29,620 bases of DNA, from NCBI GenBank assembly GCA_001275005.1, contig JWZX01003289.1, positions 1 to 29,620 on the forward strand, in the 5' to 3' direction. The translations under genes and the position numbers were made by a program. The notes below the pieces were generated by a model. That model did not search any database, was not told where the DNA came from, and worked only from the letters and a program-made list of their open reading frames with translations. Shown piece by piece: positions 1 through 8,371 of the stretch (the first letter of the stretch is position 1; the number at the start of each line of letters is the position of its first letter). The DNA comes from Chrysochromulina tobinii. Lineage: Eukaryota; Haptophyta; Prymnesiales; Chrysochromulinaceae.

Positions 1-826
1 CAAGCTGCCTCTCTGCCTCGGCTCGCGCCGCCTCCAGCGCGGCTGCAGCAGCTTCGCGCACCGCCTGCAACGCATTCTCATATGCACTCTCGGCTTCATT
101 CTCGGCCTCGGCGAGGAGCTTCAAGTGCTTTGCCTCCGCCCGTGACCGGAGTGCTTGCATGGCTGCCTCGTGCTCCGCCTCAAGCCGCGACCGGAGTGCT
201 TGTATGGCTGCCACGTGCTCCGCGGCCGCCGCCAGCTGAGCCTCGGAGACGGCCGCCGCCACTGCTGCCTCCTGAGCTAGCTTGGCTGCTTCACTGGCCG
301 CCGTCAGCGCCTTCTGCTGCTCCGATAGCGCCGCCGCCTTCGCCGCGGCCACAGCCTTCTCCAAATCGCGCGCGGCCTCTATTCTGGCCTCGTCCGCTGC
401 TGCCGCAGCAGCCGCACCTAGCTCCTCTGACTCCGCTGCCTCTATCGCACTCGCGGCTAGACTGATAGTCTGCACTGCTTCGGCGCGGGCAGCTGCGACC
501 TTCAGTTCTGCCGCCACGACCTGCGCCTTTGAGGTTTCGGCATCATGCTGCGACGCGGCGTACAGGCGAGCCAAAGCTTCCGCCTCGGCTCTTTCTGAGG
601 CGGCAACGGCCGAGGCGGCCTCCGCCTGCGCTAGCGCATTTGCCAGTTGACTCTCCAGCTGATCCACCTGCTGCCTCAATACGACGGCCATTTCCTTATG
701 AGTATCCAGTTCTGTGGCCAGTTCTCCAGCAAGGACGATGTGGGCCCGCAGAGTATCTTCTGTGTCGTAGAGCTTCTGCTGAATCGATTCTTCCGAGGAG
801 AAGCCAGCAAGAGCGGAGAGGAGCAT
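1..826 (-). CDS. Ala/Glu-rich coiled-coil protein, N-terminal part, runs off the left edge
   Basis: Reading the minus strand from the ATG at 826, the frame stays open for 275 codons to base 1, so the C-terminus lies outside the window. The first residues (MLLSALAGFSSEE) are mildly hydrophobic; the rest is almost wholly helical, rich in Ala, Glu, Gln, Lys and Arg with Leu spacing, and contains no Pro after the start, which is typical of a long coiled coil. A 15-residue unit (AAIQALRSRLEAEHE, then AAMQALRSRAEAKH) is repeated near residues 200-228. The frame is open upstream of the ATG to a stop near 976 but offers no earlier ATG, so 826 is the likely start. The gene is divergent from the splicing endonuclease gene, with 162 bp between the two starts. 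No family can be named: coiled coils of this composition occur in cytoskeletal, basal-body and motor-associated proteins. The reading frame is secure; the function is unknown. Confidence 0.7.
   Translation of the reverse strand, partial: MLLSALAGFSSEESIQQKLYDTEDTLRAHIVLAGELATELDTHKEMAVVLRQQVDQLESQLANALAQAEAASAVAASERAEAEALARLYAASQHDAETSKAQVVAAELKVAAARAEAVQTISLAASAIEAAESEELGAAAAAAADEARIEAARDLEKAVAAAKAAALSEQQKALTAASEAAKLAQEAAVAAAVSEAQLAAAAEHVAAIQALRSRLEAEHEAAMQALRSRAEAKHLKLLAEAENEAESAYENALQAVREAAAAALEAARAEAERQL
144..223. repeat. 45-bp direct repeat inside the coiled-coil gene
   Basis: A unit beginning gaccggagtgcttg starts at 144 and again at 189. The first 35 bases of the two copies match with only two differences. 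The period is 15 codons, so it duplicates a heptad-compatible helical segment in frame. Confidence 0.75.
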
Positions 827-988
827 GATTGTGAGGCCGGAGTCCGAACCACAAACGTGTGAACGAGCGATCGGCCGAGTCCATTCGACATAGGCAGCAT
901 GTTGATCCACATATGCAGCACACAATTCTTTATAGTTACGAAGCACTTTAACACGAATCGCCACGTCGACTGTTTTTTACCGGCGGAA

Positions 989-2023
989 ATGAATGCGGCC
1001 TCTACAAGTGGGACTGCAGCTTGCACACGGCTACGTTGCTATTTCGATGGCCAGAGTTTCTTTCTGTGGGATGCATTTCAAGCCTATGTGCTTCGCTGCG
1101 CGCATCGCATCGTAGGCAACTTTATCGGTGCGCTTCCCACCAACAAGCGGCAGAATGCAGAGTTTGGCTTGCCGCTGAGCCTCCTCTTCGAGGAGGTGCT
1201 ACTGGCGGTGGAGGAGGGCTTCATCGACGTTGTCGATGTGAGCGCTGAGCTGGAGGGCAGCAGAGACACCGGTGCTTCTACCACAGCTGCGGCAACTACG
1301 ACAGCGGCCACGACGACACTCGCGCTGATTTCCTCTGACCTACTCGATAATCGGAGCTCACGCCCGCTGCCGCTGCTGACGCCCGAGCAGGTGCGGCTCA
1401 CAGGCGGCAGCCGGCTCGCGCATGCACGCGTGTACCGAGCGCTTTGGGAGCGCGGCCTCTTCGTTACGCTCGGCAGCGCCTTCGGTTCTGACTACCTATG
1501 CTACCCAGCCGACCCCATGCGTCACCATGCGCACATGATGGTGCAAGTCGCGCTCGCTGGCCGCGCGCCGCGCGCCGTGGAGCTCGCCTGCTTCGCTCGG
1601 CTCGCCGGGTCGGTCAAAAAGGGCGCCTACCTGGCTCTCGTGACCGAGCCGTCTGACGGAACTCCGTCGGGAGTGCGGTTGGAGCCCATCCAGGTCAAGG
1701 GTGCAGGCACCCTTCACCTGAGCTCGTGCGCTGTCACCGAGTCGGCGAGCACGCTGCAGCGCATGGCTGCGATGGCCTTGGGTGCAGCGGATAGAGCACA
1801 AGGGCACAGCAGCATCTTCTCACACCTTGAGCGTGAGTTTGTGACTCCGGCGAGCGTGAGTGAGGTACCAGCAGCCCTCGTCCTGGCAAGCGCTGTTCCG
1901 AGCACGACAGGCTCTGCTCGCCAGCTCGTGCAGTATTCGCATGCGCTCGTGGAGGAGGCTGCTTGGATAGGAGACGTCTGGGATAGAATGCTGCCGGATA
2001 AGAGACGGCGCGTGGGACAGTAA
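989..2023 (+). CDS. TSEN34: tRNA-splicing endonuclease subunit Sen34 (TSEN34)
   Basis: A 344-residue protein from the ATG at 989 (the frame is open further upstream to an ATG at 899, but the resulting 30 extra residues look like non-coding leader). Sen34 is one of the two catalytic subunits of the nuclear heterotetramer that excises introns from pre-tRNA; it cleaves the 3' splice site. The N-terminal Sen34 signature is clear around residues 40-80 (GALPTNKRQNAEFGLPL followed by an FEEV.L.VE.GF segment). The catalytic tRNA_int_endo domain lies near residues 150-225, with the expected triad: Tyr172 in YLCYPADP, His180 in MRHHAH and Lys211 in LAGSVKKG. A Thr/Ala-rich linker (about residues 95-115) separates the two parts. 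A C-terminal extension of about 110 residues, with no recognised domain, exceeds the compact human form. No intron is seen. The gene shares a 162-bp divergent spacer with the coiled-coil gene. Confidence 0.9.
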   Translation: MNAASTSGTAACTRLRCYFDGQSFFLWDAFQAYVLRCAHRIVGNFIGALPTNKRQNAEFGLPLSLLFEEVLLAVEEGFIDVVDVSAELEGSRDTGASTTAAATTTAATTTLALISSDLLDNRSSRPLPLLTPEQVRLTGGSRLAHARVYRALWERGLFVTLGSAFGSDYLCYPADPMRHHAHMMVQVALAGRAPRAVELACFARLAGSVKKGAYLALVTEPSDGTPSGVRLEPIQVKGAGTLHLSSCAVTESASTLQRMAAMALGAADRAQGHSSIFSHLEREFVTPASVSEVPAALVLASAVPSTTGSARQLVQYSHALVEEAAWIGDVWDRMLPDKRRRVGQ

Positions 2024-2577
2024 ACCCAAAGGCAAACGGGCAAACCGCAACACGGGCACAACGCATGAAAGATCCCGATCACATTTCTCGATTCGTGTGT
2101 TCTCTGACATTTATCCGGCGATACACGGTTCGCCATTGCTGCATTCATTGGCTGAATTGGTACTGTCTTAGTACTGTCAATTTAAATTTTGGATAGCTGT
2201 GCTCTTCCTTAACTCTTCCTCTTGTGCCAAGAGCCCACTATGAGAAATGAGATGGAGATCGCTGCGGTCACGCACGTGGCCGTCGTCGATGAGCATGACG
2301 TGTTCGTCCTCGTCCACATGGAATGTGAATGTGAAGAACGGCTGCCCAGGGCAAGGGGTCGGGCTTACTCGTTGAACGAGCTGCAACGGCGCACAGTTCG
2401 TCAGCTACGGCTGCGCGAGCGAGCGAGTGCGCGAGTCATTGTACGTGTGGCGGCTCCTTCCGGGGTATTTGTGGTGAGAAAAAATGCAATCTTGTGCAAT
2501 CAAGACTCGGATCCATAATCTCCGGCTCAACGGGCGTGGCAGGGGGCGCGAGAACTCAGTCCGGCTAAATACAAGTA
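2024..2577. other. Intergenic spacer between TSEN34 and the HNH gene
   Basis: I see no convincing gene or RNA here. The short frames in it have no recognisable content. It must contain the TSEN34 3' end and the promoter of the HNH gene, but I cannot place a specific element. A moderately AT-rich stretch lies at about 2155-2200. Confidence 0.5.
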
Positions 2578-3210
2578 ATGTCGGCCGCAGGAAAGCTCGC
2601 GGCCGCAGGAGAGCGTCTTGCGTTGGCCGCCCGCGCCGTGACCTTTATTCCGAGAGCACCAACCTCTATTCCGAAAACGTTGGTGCTCAACGCGGACTAC
2701 TCGCCCATCTCCCTCACCAATGCCGCGCGCTCAATCATGCTAATAAGGAGAGGGGTGGCGATGGCACTTGAGGATTCAGGGCTGAAGCTAAACTCAGAGA
2801 ACGAGACCTTTGAGGCACCAGCGGTCATAGTACTGTCCAGCTATGTCAAGGTAAAATACAACGCGAAGAAGATCTTGAATCAATCCGCATCTCGTGGCGA
2901 GATCATGCGCCGCGACGACTACACGTGCCAGTACTGTGGCAGCGTTGCGACGACGCTCGACCATGTGCACCCCGTTTCAAAGGGTGGCACGTCGAGATGG
3001 GACAACCTAGTGGCTGCGTGCGTGCCCTGCAATACCAAGAAGGGCAATATGCTCCTCGGCGACCCTCGCCTGCAGATGACCCTTCGAGGTTGCGTCCCGA
3101 GCCGACCGACTCCGATGGAAGCCCTCACCATGACGCACGTTTCGTACGCGCCGCCAAGCGTCAAGACGTACAGGAGCACGTGGCGCAAGTACCTGATGCC
3201 GGACGCGTAG
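2578..3210 (+). CDS. HNH endonuclease family protein, bacterial/cyanobacterial type
   Basis: A 210-residue protein with a complete HNH (McrA-type) nuclease fold in its C-terminal half. Visible in order: an N-terminal family motif at about residues 36-60 (TLVLNADYSPISL, then a LIRRGVA segment) typical of the short bacterial HNH proteins also found in cyanobacteria and plants; a zinc-binding CQYC at 117-120; the core LDHVHPVSKGG with Asp128-His129; the W.NLV segment around Asn143; and the second pair CVPC at 148-151, followed by N152 and KKG. The first 35 residues are rich in Ala, Arg and Ser with few acids, compatible with an organelle transit peptide, but I cannot show this. The biological substrate of this subfamily is not established. 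The gene is single-exon and its neighbours do not suggest a role. The ATG at 2578 is chosen because no upstream in-frame Met is available and the whole conserved region follows it. Confidence 0.88.
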   Translation: MSAAGKLAAAGERLALAARAVTFIPRAPTSIPKTLVLNADYSPISLTNAARSIMLIRRGVAMALEDSGLKLNSENETFEAPAVIVLSSYVKVKYNAKKILNQSASRGEIMRRDDYTCQYCGSVATTLDHVHPVSKGGTSRWDNLVAACVPCNTKKGNMLLGDPRLQMTLRGCVPSRPTPMEALTMTHVSYAPPSVKTYRSTWRKYLMPDA

Positions 3211-3375
3211 GAGGCTCGACGACACCTGCCATCGTAGTTCCGGGCCGCCTAGTGAATACTCAGGGCGAAGCAAGCGCCTCGGAGCATGTTCTTGTAGCAG
3301 GTCCGCGCGGTACTCTCGGCGCCCGCATGTATAATTTTTAGTGTGTAGTTAATTGATGTCGTGCGGGTGTGCAAC

Positions 3376-3391
3376 TTCGATTAAAATCGAA
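3376..3391. repeat. Short perfect inverted repeat
   Basis: ttcgatt and its reverse complement aatcgaa are separated by two bases. It lies about 170 bp past the HNH stop codon. It may be chance or a 3'-end structure. Confidence 0.4.
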
Positions 3392-3525
3392 TTTGATCGG
3401 GGTCCGGGCGGGGACATGCACATGGTCCGGGGAACAATCGCAATTCGATTATTGCAAATTTAGGCGCGGATCCGGCCCCGGCAAGTCGCGCGCTGAACGG
3501 TCGCCAGTGCAAGGATGCCCGCCCT

Positions 3526-3557
3526 GCCCATATCAGAACCGAATATGAGATATGGGC
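3526..3557. repeat. 9-bp perfect inverted repeat (hairpin)
   Basis: gcccatatc (3526-3534) pairs exactly with gatatgggc (3549-3557) across a 14-base loop. It lies in the AT-richer stretch between convergent genes. The function is unknown. Confidence 0.5.
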
Positions 3558-3984
3558 TACCAGGAACCAGCCGAGCATGGAGTATCGACGAGTAAATAAT
3601 TCGAAAAAATCAAACGACGCTCGAGTATTTCTGCGGCATTTTGGCGATCCGGGACCGAGGGGACGGGACCTCATCATTTCGTTCGACGTATTTGCAGATT
3701 GCAGAGCCTAATTGGCAGAGTGCGCCTCGACACGATGGCAGCGGGCGTCATCACTCACGTTCGCGACGCACGCGCCTGGCTTGGCGGCGTAGCGCAACTC
3801 ACGTGTCGACGTGGCTGCCGCCACACCCGCCGTCTGGCCGGCAGCGGCAGCCTCAAGCTGCCAAACATGGCCGGGGAAGGTTTGCTGAACGAAGGCCGCA
3901 TCGCGTGGTACCTCAGCGTACTGGCGGCGCTCGCCGCGCGCGTCGAGCCAATAGAGACGCCACGCGCAGTCGCAGCCGCGGTTG

Positions 3985-4947
3985 TCAAACTCCAGTCTGG
4001 ACCAGCGAGGATGCGATCTCCTCCTCTTCGACGGAACGCCCAGTGGCTGGATCGTCCATATCCAGAGGATCCAAACGTACTGACGGAGGGTCCGCTTCAG
4101 ACAGTGCCGGGTGAGTGCCGCTATAGATGGCGGCGAGCAATTTGAAGCCATCCGGATCATACGCGGCGAGGCCGCCCGGCCCGGGTGGCGGCTGCTGCTG
4201 CTTCGCGTCTACGAACTCACCATGCGTGCCGAAATACCACATTGTGAGCTCTGCAAAGTACTCGGAAGCATTCGATCCAGCGTAGGCGCTGCTGCCGTCC
4301 TCGCGTCGCCAGCGGCCTTGCACTTCGACGGACTCGTGGTACGTCTCGAGGATGGCAGCACGCAGCGCGGGCGGCAGGCCCACGTCCATGATGCAGTGCG
4401 CGAACTCATGCGTCAGGATGTCACGGCCCGCATAGCGAGGGTCGCTGTCGAGGTCGATGAGGTTCTCCTCGCCGCACGAGCTGTGCACGCCGCCCATGCC
4501 GCGCGCGCGCTGGTCGAGGGTGACGCCCTTCTCGCCCGTGTACCCGCCGTCGACGCCCTTCATGTGAGCGTGCTCGGGCAGGTCGCTGGTGCCCTGGCCG
4601 ATCCCAATGATGTGGAATGCCGCGCCGCGGCGCGCGAGCCGCTCGGAGACAGCCGCCGGCAAGTGGCGCAGCATGCGGGCGAGACGGTCGGCCGCAACCA
4701 CCAGTGCTGGGTCGGACACGACGGTGTGAGCGCGCACGGGCAATCCGAGCACGTCAATCTCCTTGCCATAGAAGCCGTCCCGTGGTGGGGTGAGTATCCG
4801 AACGGCACGCGCTCGCAGGCCCTTCTTCTCGTACTCGGGAAGCACGCCGGCTGCTGCCGCACCGTTGCAATAGGTGCAGAGGCCTCCTGTGGCGGCGGCG
4901 CCGGCCCCTGCCGCAGCGTAGCGCATGGCTCTGCGATACAGCAGCAT
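3985..4947 (-). CDS. Putative zincin metallopeptidase with an HEFAH motif
   Basis: A 320-residue protein. The ATG at 4947 opens onto a short basic stretch and then an Ala/Gly-rich hydrophobic segment (about residues 9-35, containing CTYC) that could be a signal or targeting sequence; a second ATG seven codons in is also possible. The zinc-binding helix HEFAH is at residues 170-174, preceded by ILT and followed by CIMDVGL. About 45 residues later NASEYFAE supplies Glu219 and Glu223 as candidates for the third zinc ligand, the gluzincin arrangement. A Gly-rich stretch with His and Cys (GGVHSSCGEEN) precedes the helix. The C-terminal 50 residues are acidic. I cannot assign a peptidase family or substrate. 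The gene is divergent from the PRMT-like gene across a 286-bp spacer that must hold both promoters. A hydrolase role is inferred from the motif alone. Confidence 0.72.
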   Translation of the reverse strand: MLLYRRAMRYAAAGAGAAATGGLCTYCNGAAAAGVLPEYEKKGLRARAVRILTPPRDGFYGKEIDVLGLPVRAHTVVSDPALVVAADRLARMLRHLPAAVSERLARRGAAFHIIGIGQGTSDLPEHAHMKGVDGGYTGEKGVTLDQRARGMGGVHSSCGEENLIDLDSDPRYAGRDILTHEFAHCIMDVGLPPALRAAILETYHESVEVQGRWRREDGSSAYAGSNASEYFAELTMWYFGTHGEFVDAKQQQPPPGPGGLAAYDPDGFKLLAAIYSGTHPALSEADPPSVRLDPLDMDDPATGRSVEEEEIASSLVQTGV

Positions 4948-5233
4948 GCTGCAGCAGCAACCGAGAGAGAACGCCTATTGAGAAAGGGTCAGTTGAATCG
5001 ACACACACAAGGCACCGACCAGCCACCACACGAAACACAGACTGGCGGCGGACGCGCTATCGTGCCAGTGTGAACAGGCCGTTAATGCTGTGAATCGTGT
5101 GTTCCTCTCCTCCAGTGTCTTTTGGCCGGTAAGCGCGCCCAACGGTACGTTCCGTAAAGCGACTGTGAACCACGTCTGCCTCACCACGTCGGACGCGGAC
5201 TTCTTGCCGCGGAAGAGGGGCTAAAAAGGACAC

Positions 5234-8200
5234 ATGGATGGCGCCGACATCTCGGAAGGCAGCCCAAGCACAATACGCATCGATATTCCAGGTGAAAGAC
5301 CCAGGACTCGTCCGAATTCACCAGAGTTACCAGTTCGCTCACGTCCATCATCCGCGCTGCATCCAGAGACACAACCGTCCAAAACGCTGCCGGAGTCACC
5401 TGCTGCCTACACCCCGCCGATACGCCCGCCACCAAATACACCCGCCACTAACGCGCCCGCACGTGCCGCATACGCGCCAGCACTCGCCCCATACGAGCCC
5501 GCACTCGACGTAATCGTTGAAGCGCCCGCACCTGCCGCACCGATGCCCGACCCAGTGCACACTGCGTGGAAGGTGGCACAAATTGGCATGATGCTGCGAA
5601 AGCACAAGGATTCCAGCGCGCTGCAATATCTGCAACGGTCGCTGCATCTAGATCCAGCGGCAGGAAAAGTGTGGAGGTCGCTTGGCCATGCGCGGGCAAA
5701 AGATGGTCGGCTCCGTTCGGCTTGTGCAGCCTTCCGATCCGCGATCGTCTTTGATCCCGAAACTGACCTCGAGGCCCGCACCGCACTGGCCACTCTGCTC
5801 GCCCAGATGGGAAAGGCGGCTGCGTCTGCCGACGAATTACTGAAAGTGCGAAGCCTCGACCCGAACTTCGGAGTCATTACTGAATCGCTTGAGTGGCTGT
5901 GCCGACGTCTGATGCCGGCTCAACGGTTCGCGTGCATTCAATCACCTGAACGCACTAGAGTATGGCGGGAGGCGCTGATCAGCATGGCGCAATTCGCGCG
6001 CATTCTCGACATGTCCAGCACGCCACTGCCTGCACTGCTGGCTGTGTGCTGCGCCGAAGCCCACCGGCCCGTGCTACATGTTAGCCAGCTGCCCCAGTCG
6101 ATTGCAACGCAACTCCTCAATTGCAATGGGTGCCTTCATGCAATCGAACTCCTGCCTGCAGGGAGTGGTGGGCTGCCAGAGCACAACCCTTCGGCGCCAC
6201 TGCTCGTGGAAGGCTCGACGCCCAACCTGCTCGTCGTGGATTCCGATGCGATCGACATACTGGCCTCGTCGTTCTTATCGACCGTCCGATCCGCCAGAGC
6301 GATGGTGCATCCCAAGGCCCGGGTGATGCCGTGCACGCTCGAAGTGCACGTGGCGCTGGTTGAGAGCAACGACCTGATGCAGTTGAACGCGATGACGAGC
6401 AAATATTCTTGCGGCTTTGACTTATCGGCAGTCAATGCTTTCAGCCATCGCTCACGGCTGGTGAGGCTCTCGCAGCTCTCACACAGGATGCTCACGCGAC
6501 CCAGTGCGCTGATCCGCATACCTCTCGACGGCGACGAACTGTCGGAGAATGGGGATGATGTGCTTGATCTGAAAGTGGAGCTCTCTGGCACGGCGCATGC
6601 CATCGTCGTGTGGCACACCTTGTGGCTCACCTCTTCGCACACGGTGAGTACAGGCCCCCAGGAAGGTGCCTCTGATGCGACGGTGCGGCAGGTTGCCTAC
6701 TACATTTGGCCGGCGACCCCGGGCGAGCCAGACTGGGCAGAGGAGGGTCAGAGGTCCACACCGTGCCAGGCTCCATCACAGCATGTCCCGGGCATCGGCC
6801 ACGTACACGTTCGAGCGGGAGATCAGTGCCGCATCCTTGGGCGTCGCCGAGGCCGCCGCATCGACTTCCAACTTTGCGCCGTGCAGGATGCGTCCCCGAC
6901 ACGAGAGCCGCGACCGTCAGGGTCTGCTGCTGCTATTCCTGCGTCCCAAACCACGCTGCTGGCACGGTCCGCACCCGACACATTGCGAGTCTCCGGTCAG
7001 AATACAACCGCGCCGAGTTCAGGTGCGGCGCTGAGCGATTACCACTTCCCGATGCTCAACGACGCCGCTCGCAATCGTGCCTTCGCTGGAGCGATCCAGA
7101 AGGCGGTCTGCCAGTTGCGACTTCTCGGAGGCTCCAACTGGCAAGGATTGACGCTCGACATCGGGTGCGGCACGGGGCTGCTCGCCATGTACGCCGCTCG
7201 AGCAGGCGCATCCCGAGTGCTCGCGATCGAGATGGCGGCGGAGATGGCGAGCTTGGCGACCACAGTAGTCTCCCAGAACAAGCTCGACCACGCCATTCGG
7301 GTGCTCAACCGCCACTCGTCGAACGTCGACCTCGTCGAGCCGGCCACGCACGTGGACCCTTGGGAGCGCAAGGCGGAGCTGCTAGTCTTTGAGATCCTGG
7401 GCACGGACCCGCTGTGTGAGGGTTTGCTGCCCGCGCTGCGCGACGCTCGCGCGAGGCTGCTGCGACCAGACGCTGTGGTCATTCCTTGCGGGCTCGAGGT
7501 GCACGCTGTCGTCGTGCAGAGCGAGGACCTCATGCGCCTCAACGCGGCCGACGTAAACATGTGGGGGGTCGACCTCTCGGCCATAACGGCCCTTAGCCAT
7601 CGCACGCGAGCAGTGCGGCTCACCGAGCACTCTCATGTAAAGCTGACTCAGCCAGCAGTGACCCTGAAGCTCCGGCTCGACACGCTCGAGTCGCCTGCGA
7701 CATCTGGGGAGAACGAGATTCAGTTACACGTCGAGCGTTCAGGCGTCGCACATGCTGTCATTGCGTGGTTCACATGTCACCTAGACAACGAGATCTCGAT
7801 CAGCACTGCCCCCGGCGTGAGCGAACCGATGCGTGGCCATAGCTGGGGGCAGATGGCCCATTTTGTGCCACGCATGGAGCTCGAAGCGGGCGAGATTCTT
7901 CGCATCCGTACCCGATGGACCGATAAAGGACTTTCGTTTGGCGCTTTGCGGCAGCGAGACGATTACCGCGGGCCCAAACCGATGCCTCGAACGGCCGAGG
8001 AGATAACGATCGAGATCATGGAAATTCGGATGGCAGAAGAGCGCGACGAGGCGCGTGCGCGGTACGAGGCCGCGGTTCAGGCGAAGCTGCAGCTCGAGCG
8101 AGAGAATGCAGCCGAGGTAGAAAAGCCATGGAGAGCGGACCAAGTCCGGTTTGTGAAGGCAGCGGGCAGCTTCGAGGAACAACGGGTACGCGCGGAGATG

Positions 8201-8371
8201 CTCGGCATGCATGGGTATGGCCAAACGAACAATGCCTCCGCAAAACGCGCGGAGATGCCCTTGTCCAATGGGGCAACTGGCCCGTTGCGGATGTCCAATG
8301 AGGCCGGTTCGTGTCGTGTGGGTGTGCCCTCGCAGTCGCCATCGGAATCGCACCCCCAATCGCAACCGTAA
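5234..8371 (+). CDS. TPR plus tandem PRMT-domain protein arginine N-methyltransferase (PRMT7/PRMT9-like)
   Basis: A 1045-residue protein. Residues 1-105 are Pro/Ala-rich and disordered. Residues 108-215 resemble TPR helices, as at the N-terminus of PRMT9. Two PRMT modules follow. The first (about 240-500) keeps the beta-barrel half (MPCTLEVH, then a GFDLSAVNAFSHR segment), but its SAM motifs have decayed: the glycine loop reads LDMSSTP at 258-264 and the double-Glu loop is gone. The second (about 600-900) has LDIGCGTGLL at 641-650, the SAM-ribose acidic residue in IEM (Glu666), a double-E loop FEILGTDPLCEG with Glu720 and Glu729, and HSWGQ at 869-873 in place of the THW loop. A short coiled coil (about 920-960) and a Ser/Pro-rich tail end the protein. 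PRMTs transfer methyl groups from SAM to arginine in proteins, and two tandem modules are the hallmark of the PRMT7/PRMT9 group. Which methylarginine is made cannot be read from sequence. No intron is seen. Confidence 0.85.
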   Translation: MDGADISEGSPSTIRIDIPGERPRTRPNSPELPVRSRPSSALHPETQPSKTLPESPAAYTPPIRPPPNTPATNAPARAAYAPALAPYEPALDVIVEAPAPAAPMPDPVHTAWKVAQIGMMLRKHKDSSALQYLQRSLHLDPAAGKVWRSLGHARAKDGRLRSACAAFRSAIVFDPETDLEARTALATLLAQMGKAAASADELLKVRSLDPNFGVITESLEWLCRRLMPAQRFACIQSPERTRVWREALISMAQFARILDMSSTPLPALLAVCCAEAHRPVLHVSQLPQSIATQLLNCNGCLHAIELLPAGSGGLPEHNPSAPLLVEGSTPNLLVVDSDAIDILASSFLSTVRSARAMVHPKARVMPCTLEVHVALVESNDLMQLNAMTSKYSCGFDLSAVNAFSHRSRLVRLSQLSHRMLTRPSALIRIPLDGDELSENGDDVLDLKVELSGTAHAIVVWHTLWLTSSHTVSTGPQEGASDATVRQVAYYIWPATPGEPDWAEEGQRSTPCQAPSQHVPGIGHVHVRAGDQCRILGRRRGRRIDFQLCAVQDASPTREPRPSGSAAAIPASQTTLLARSAPDTLRVSGQNTTAPSSGAALSDYHFPMLNDAARNRAFAGAIQKAVCQLRLLGGSNWQGLTLDIGCGTGLLAMYAARAGASRVLAIEMAAEMASLATTVVSQNKLDHAIRVLNRHSSNVDLVEPATHVDPWERKAELLVFEILGTDPLCEGLLPALRDARARLLRPDAVVIPCGLEVHAVVVQSEDLMRLNAADVNMWGVDLSAITALSHRTRAVRLTEHSHVKLTQPAVTLKLRLDTLESPATSGENEIQLHVERSGVAHAVIAWFTCHLDNEISISTAPGVSEPMRGHSWGQMAHFVPRMELEAGEILRIRTRWTDKGLSFGALRQRDDYRGPKPMPRTAEEITIEIMEIRMAEERDEARARYEAAVQAKLQLERENAAEVEKPWRADQVRFVKAAGSFEEQRVRAEMLGMHGYGQTNNASAKRAEMPLSNGATGPLRMSNEAGSCRVGVPSQSPSESHPQSQP

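Larger units (their letters stand above)
3211..3984. other. Intergenic region with an AT-richer segment and two hairpins
   Basis: Lies between the 3' ends of two convergent genes (the HNH gene on plus, the zincin on minus). The segment 3325-3640 is clearly richer in A/T than its surroundings and has no credible coding frame. It contains the inverted repeats at 3376-3391 and 3526-3557. No transposase or tRNA was recognised. Confidence 0.5.

Noticed and set aside
282-650. Plus-strand Ala/Ser-rich frame
   Set aside because: It is the complement of the coiled-coil gene on minus, which is open for much longer.
899-988. Earlier ATG for the TSEN34 protein
   Set aside because: The 30 added residues are Cys/His/Phe-rich with no similarity to the family, and the ATG at 989 directly precedes family-like sequence.
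4111-5073. Plus-strand frame of 320 codons opposite the zincin gene
   Set aside because: It mirrors the zincin frame; its His/Val/Ala-rich content is a codon-complement artefact and no family motif is seen.
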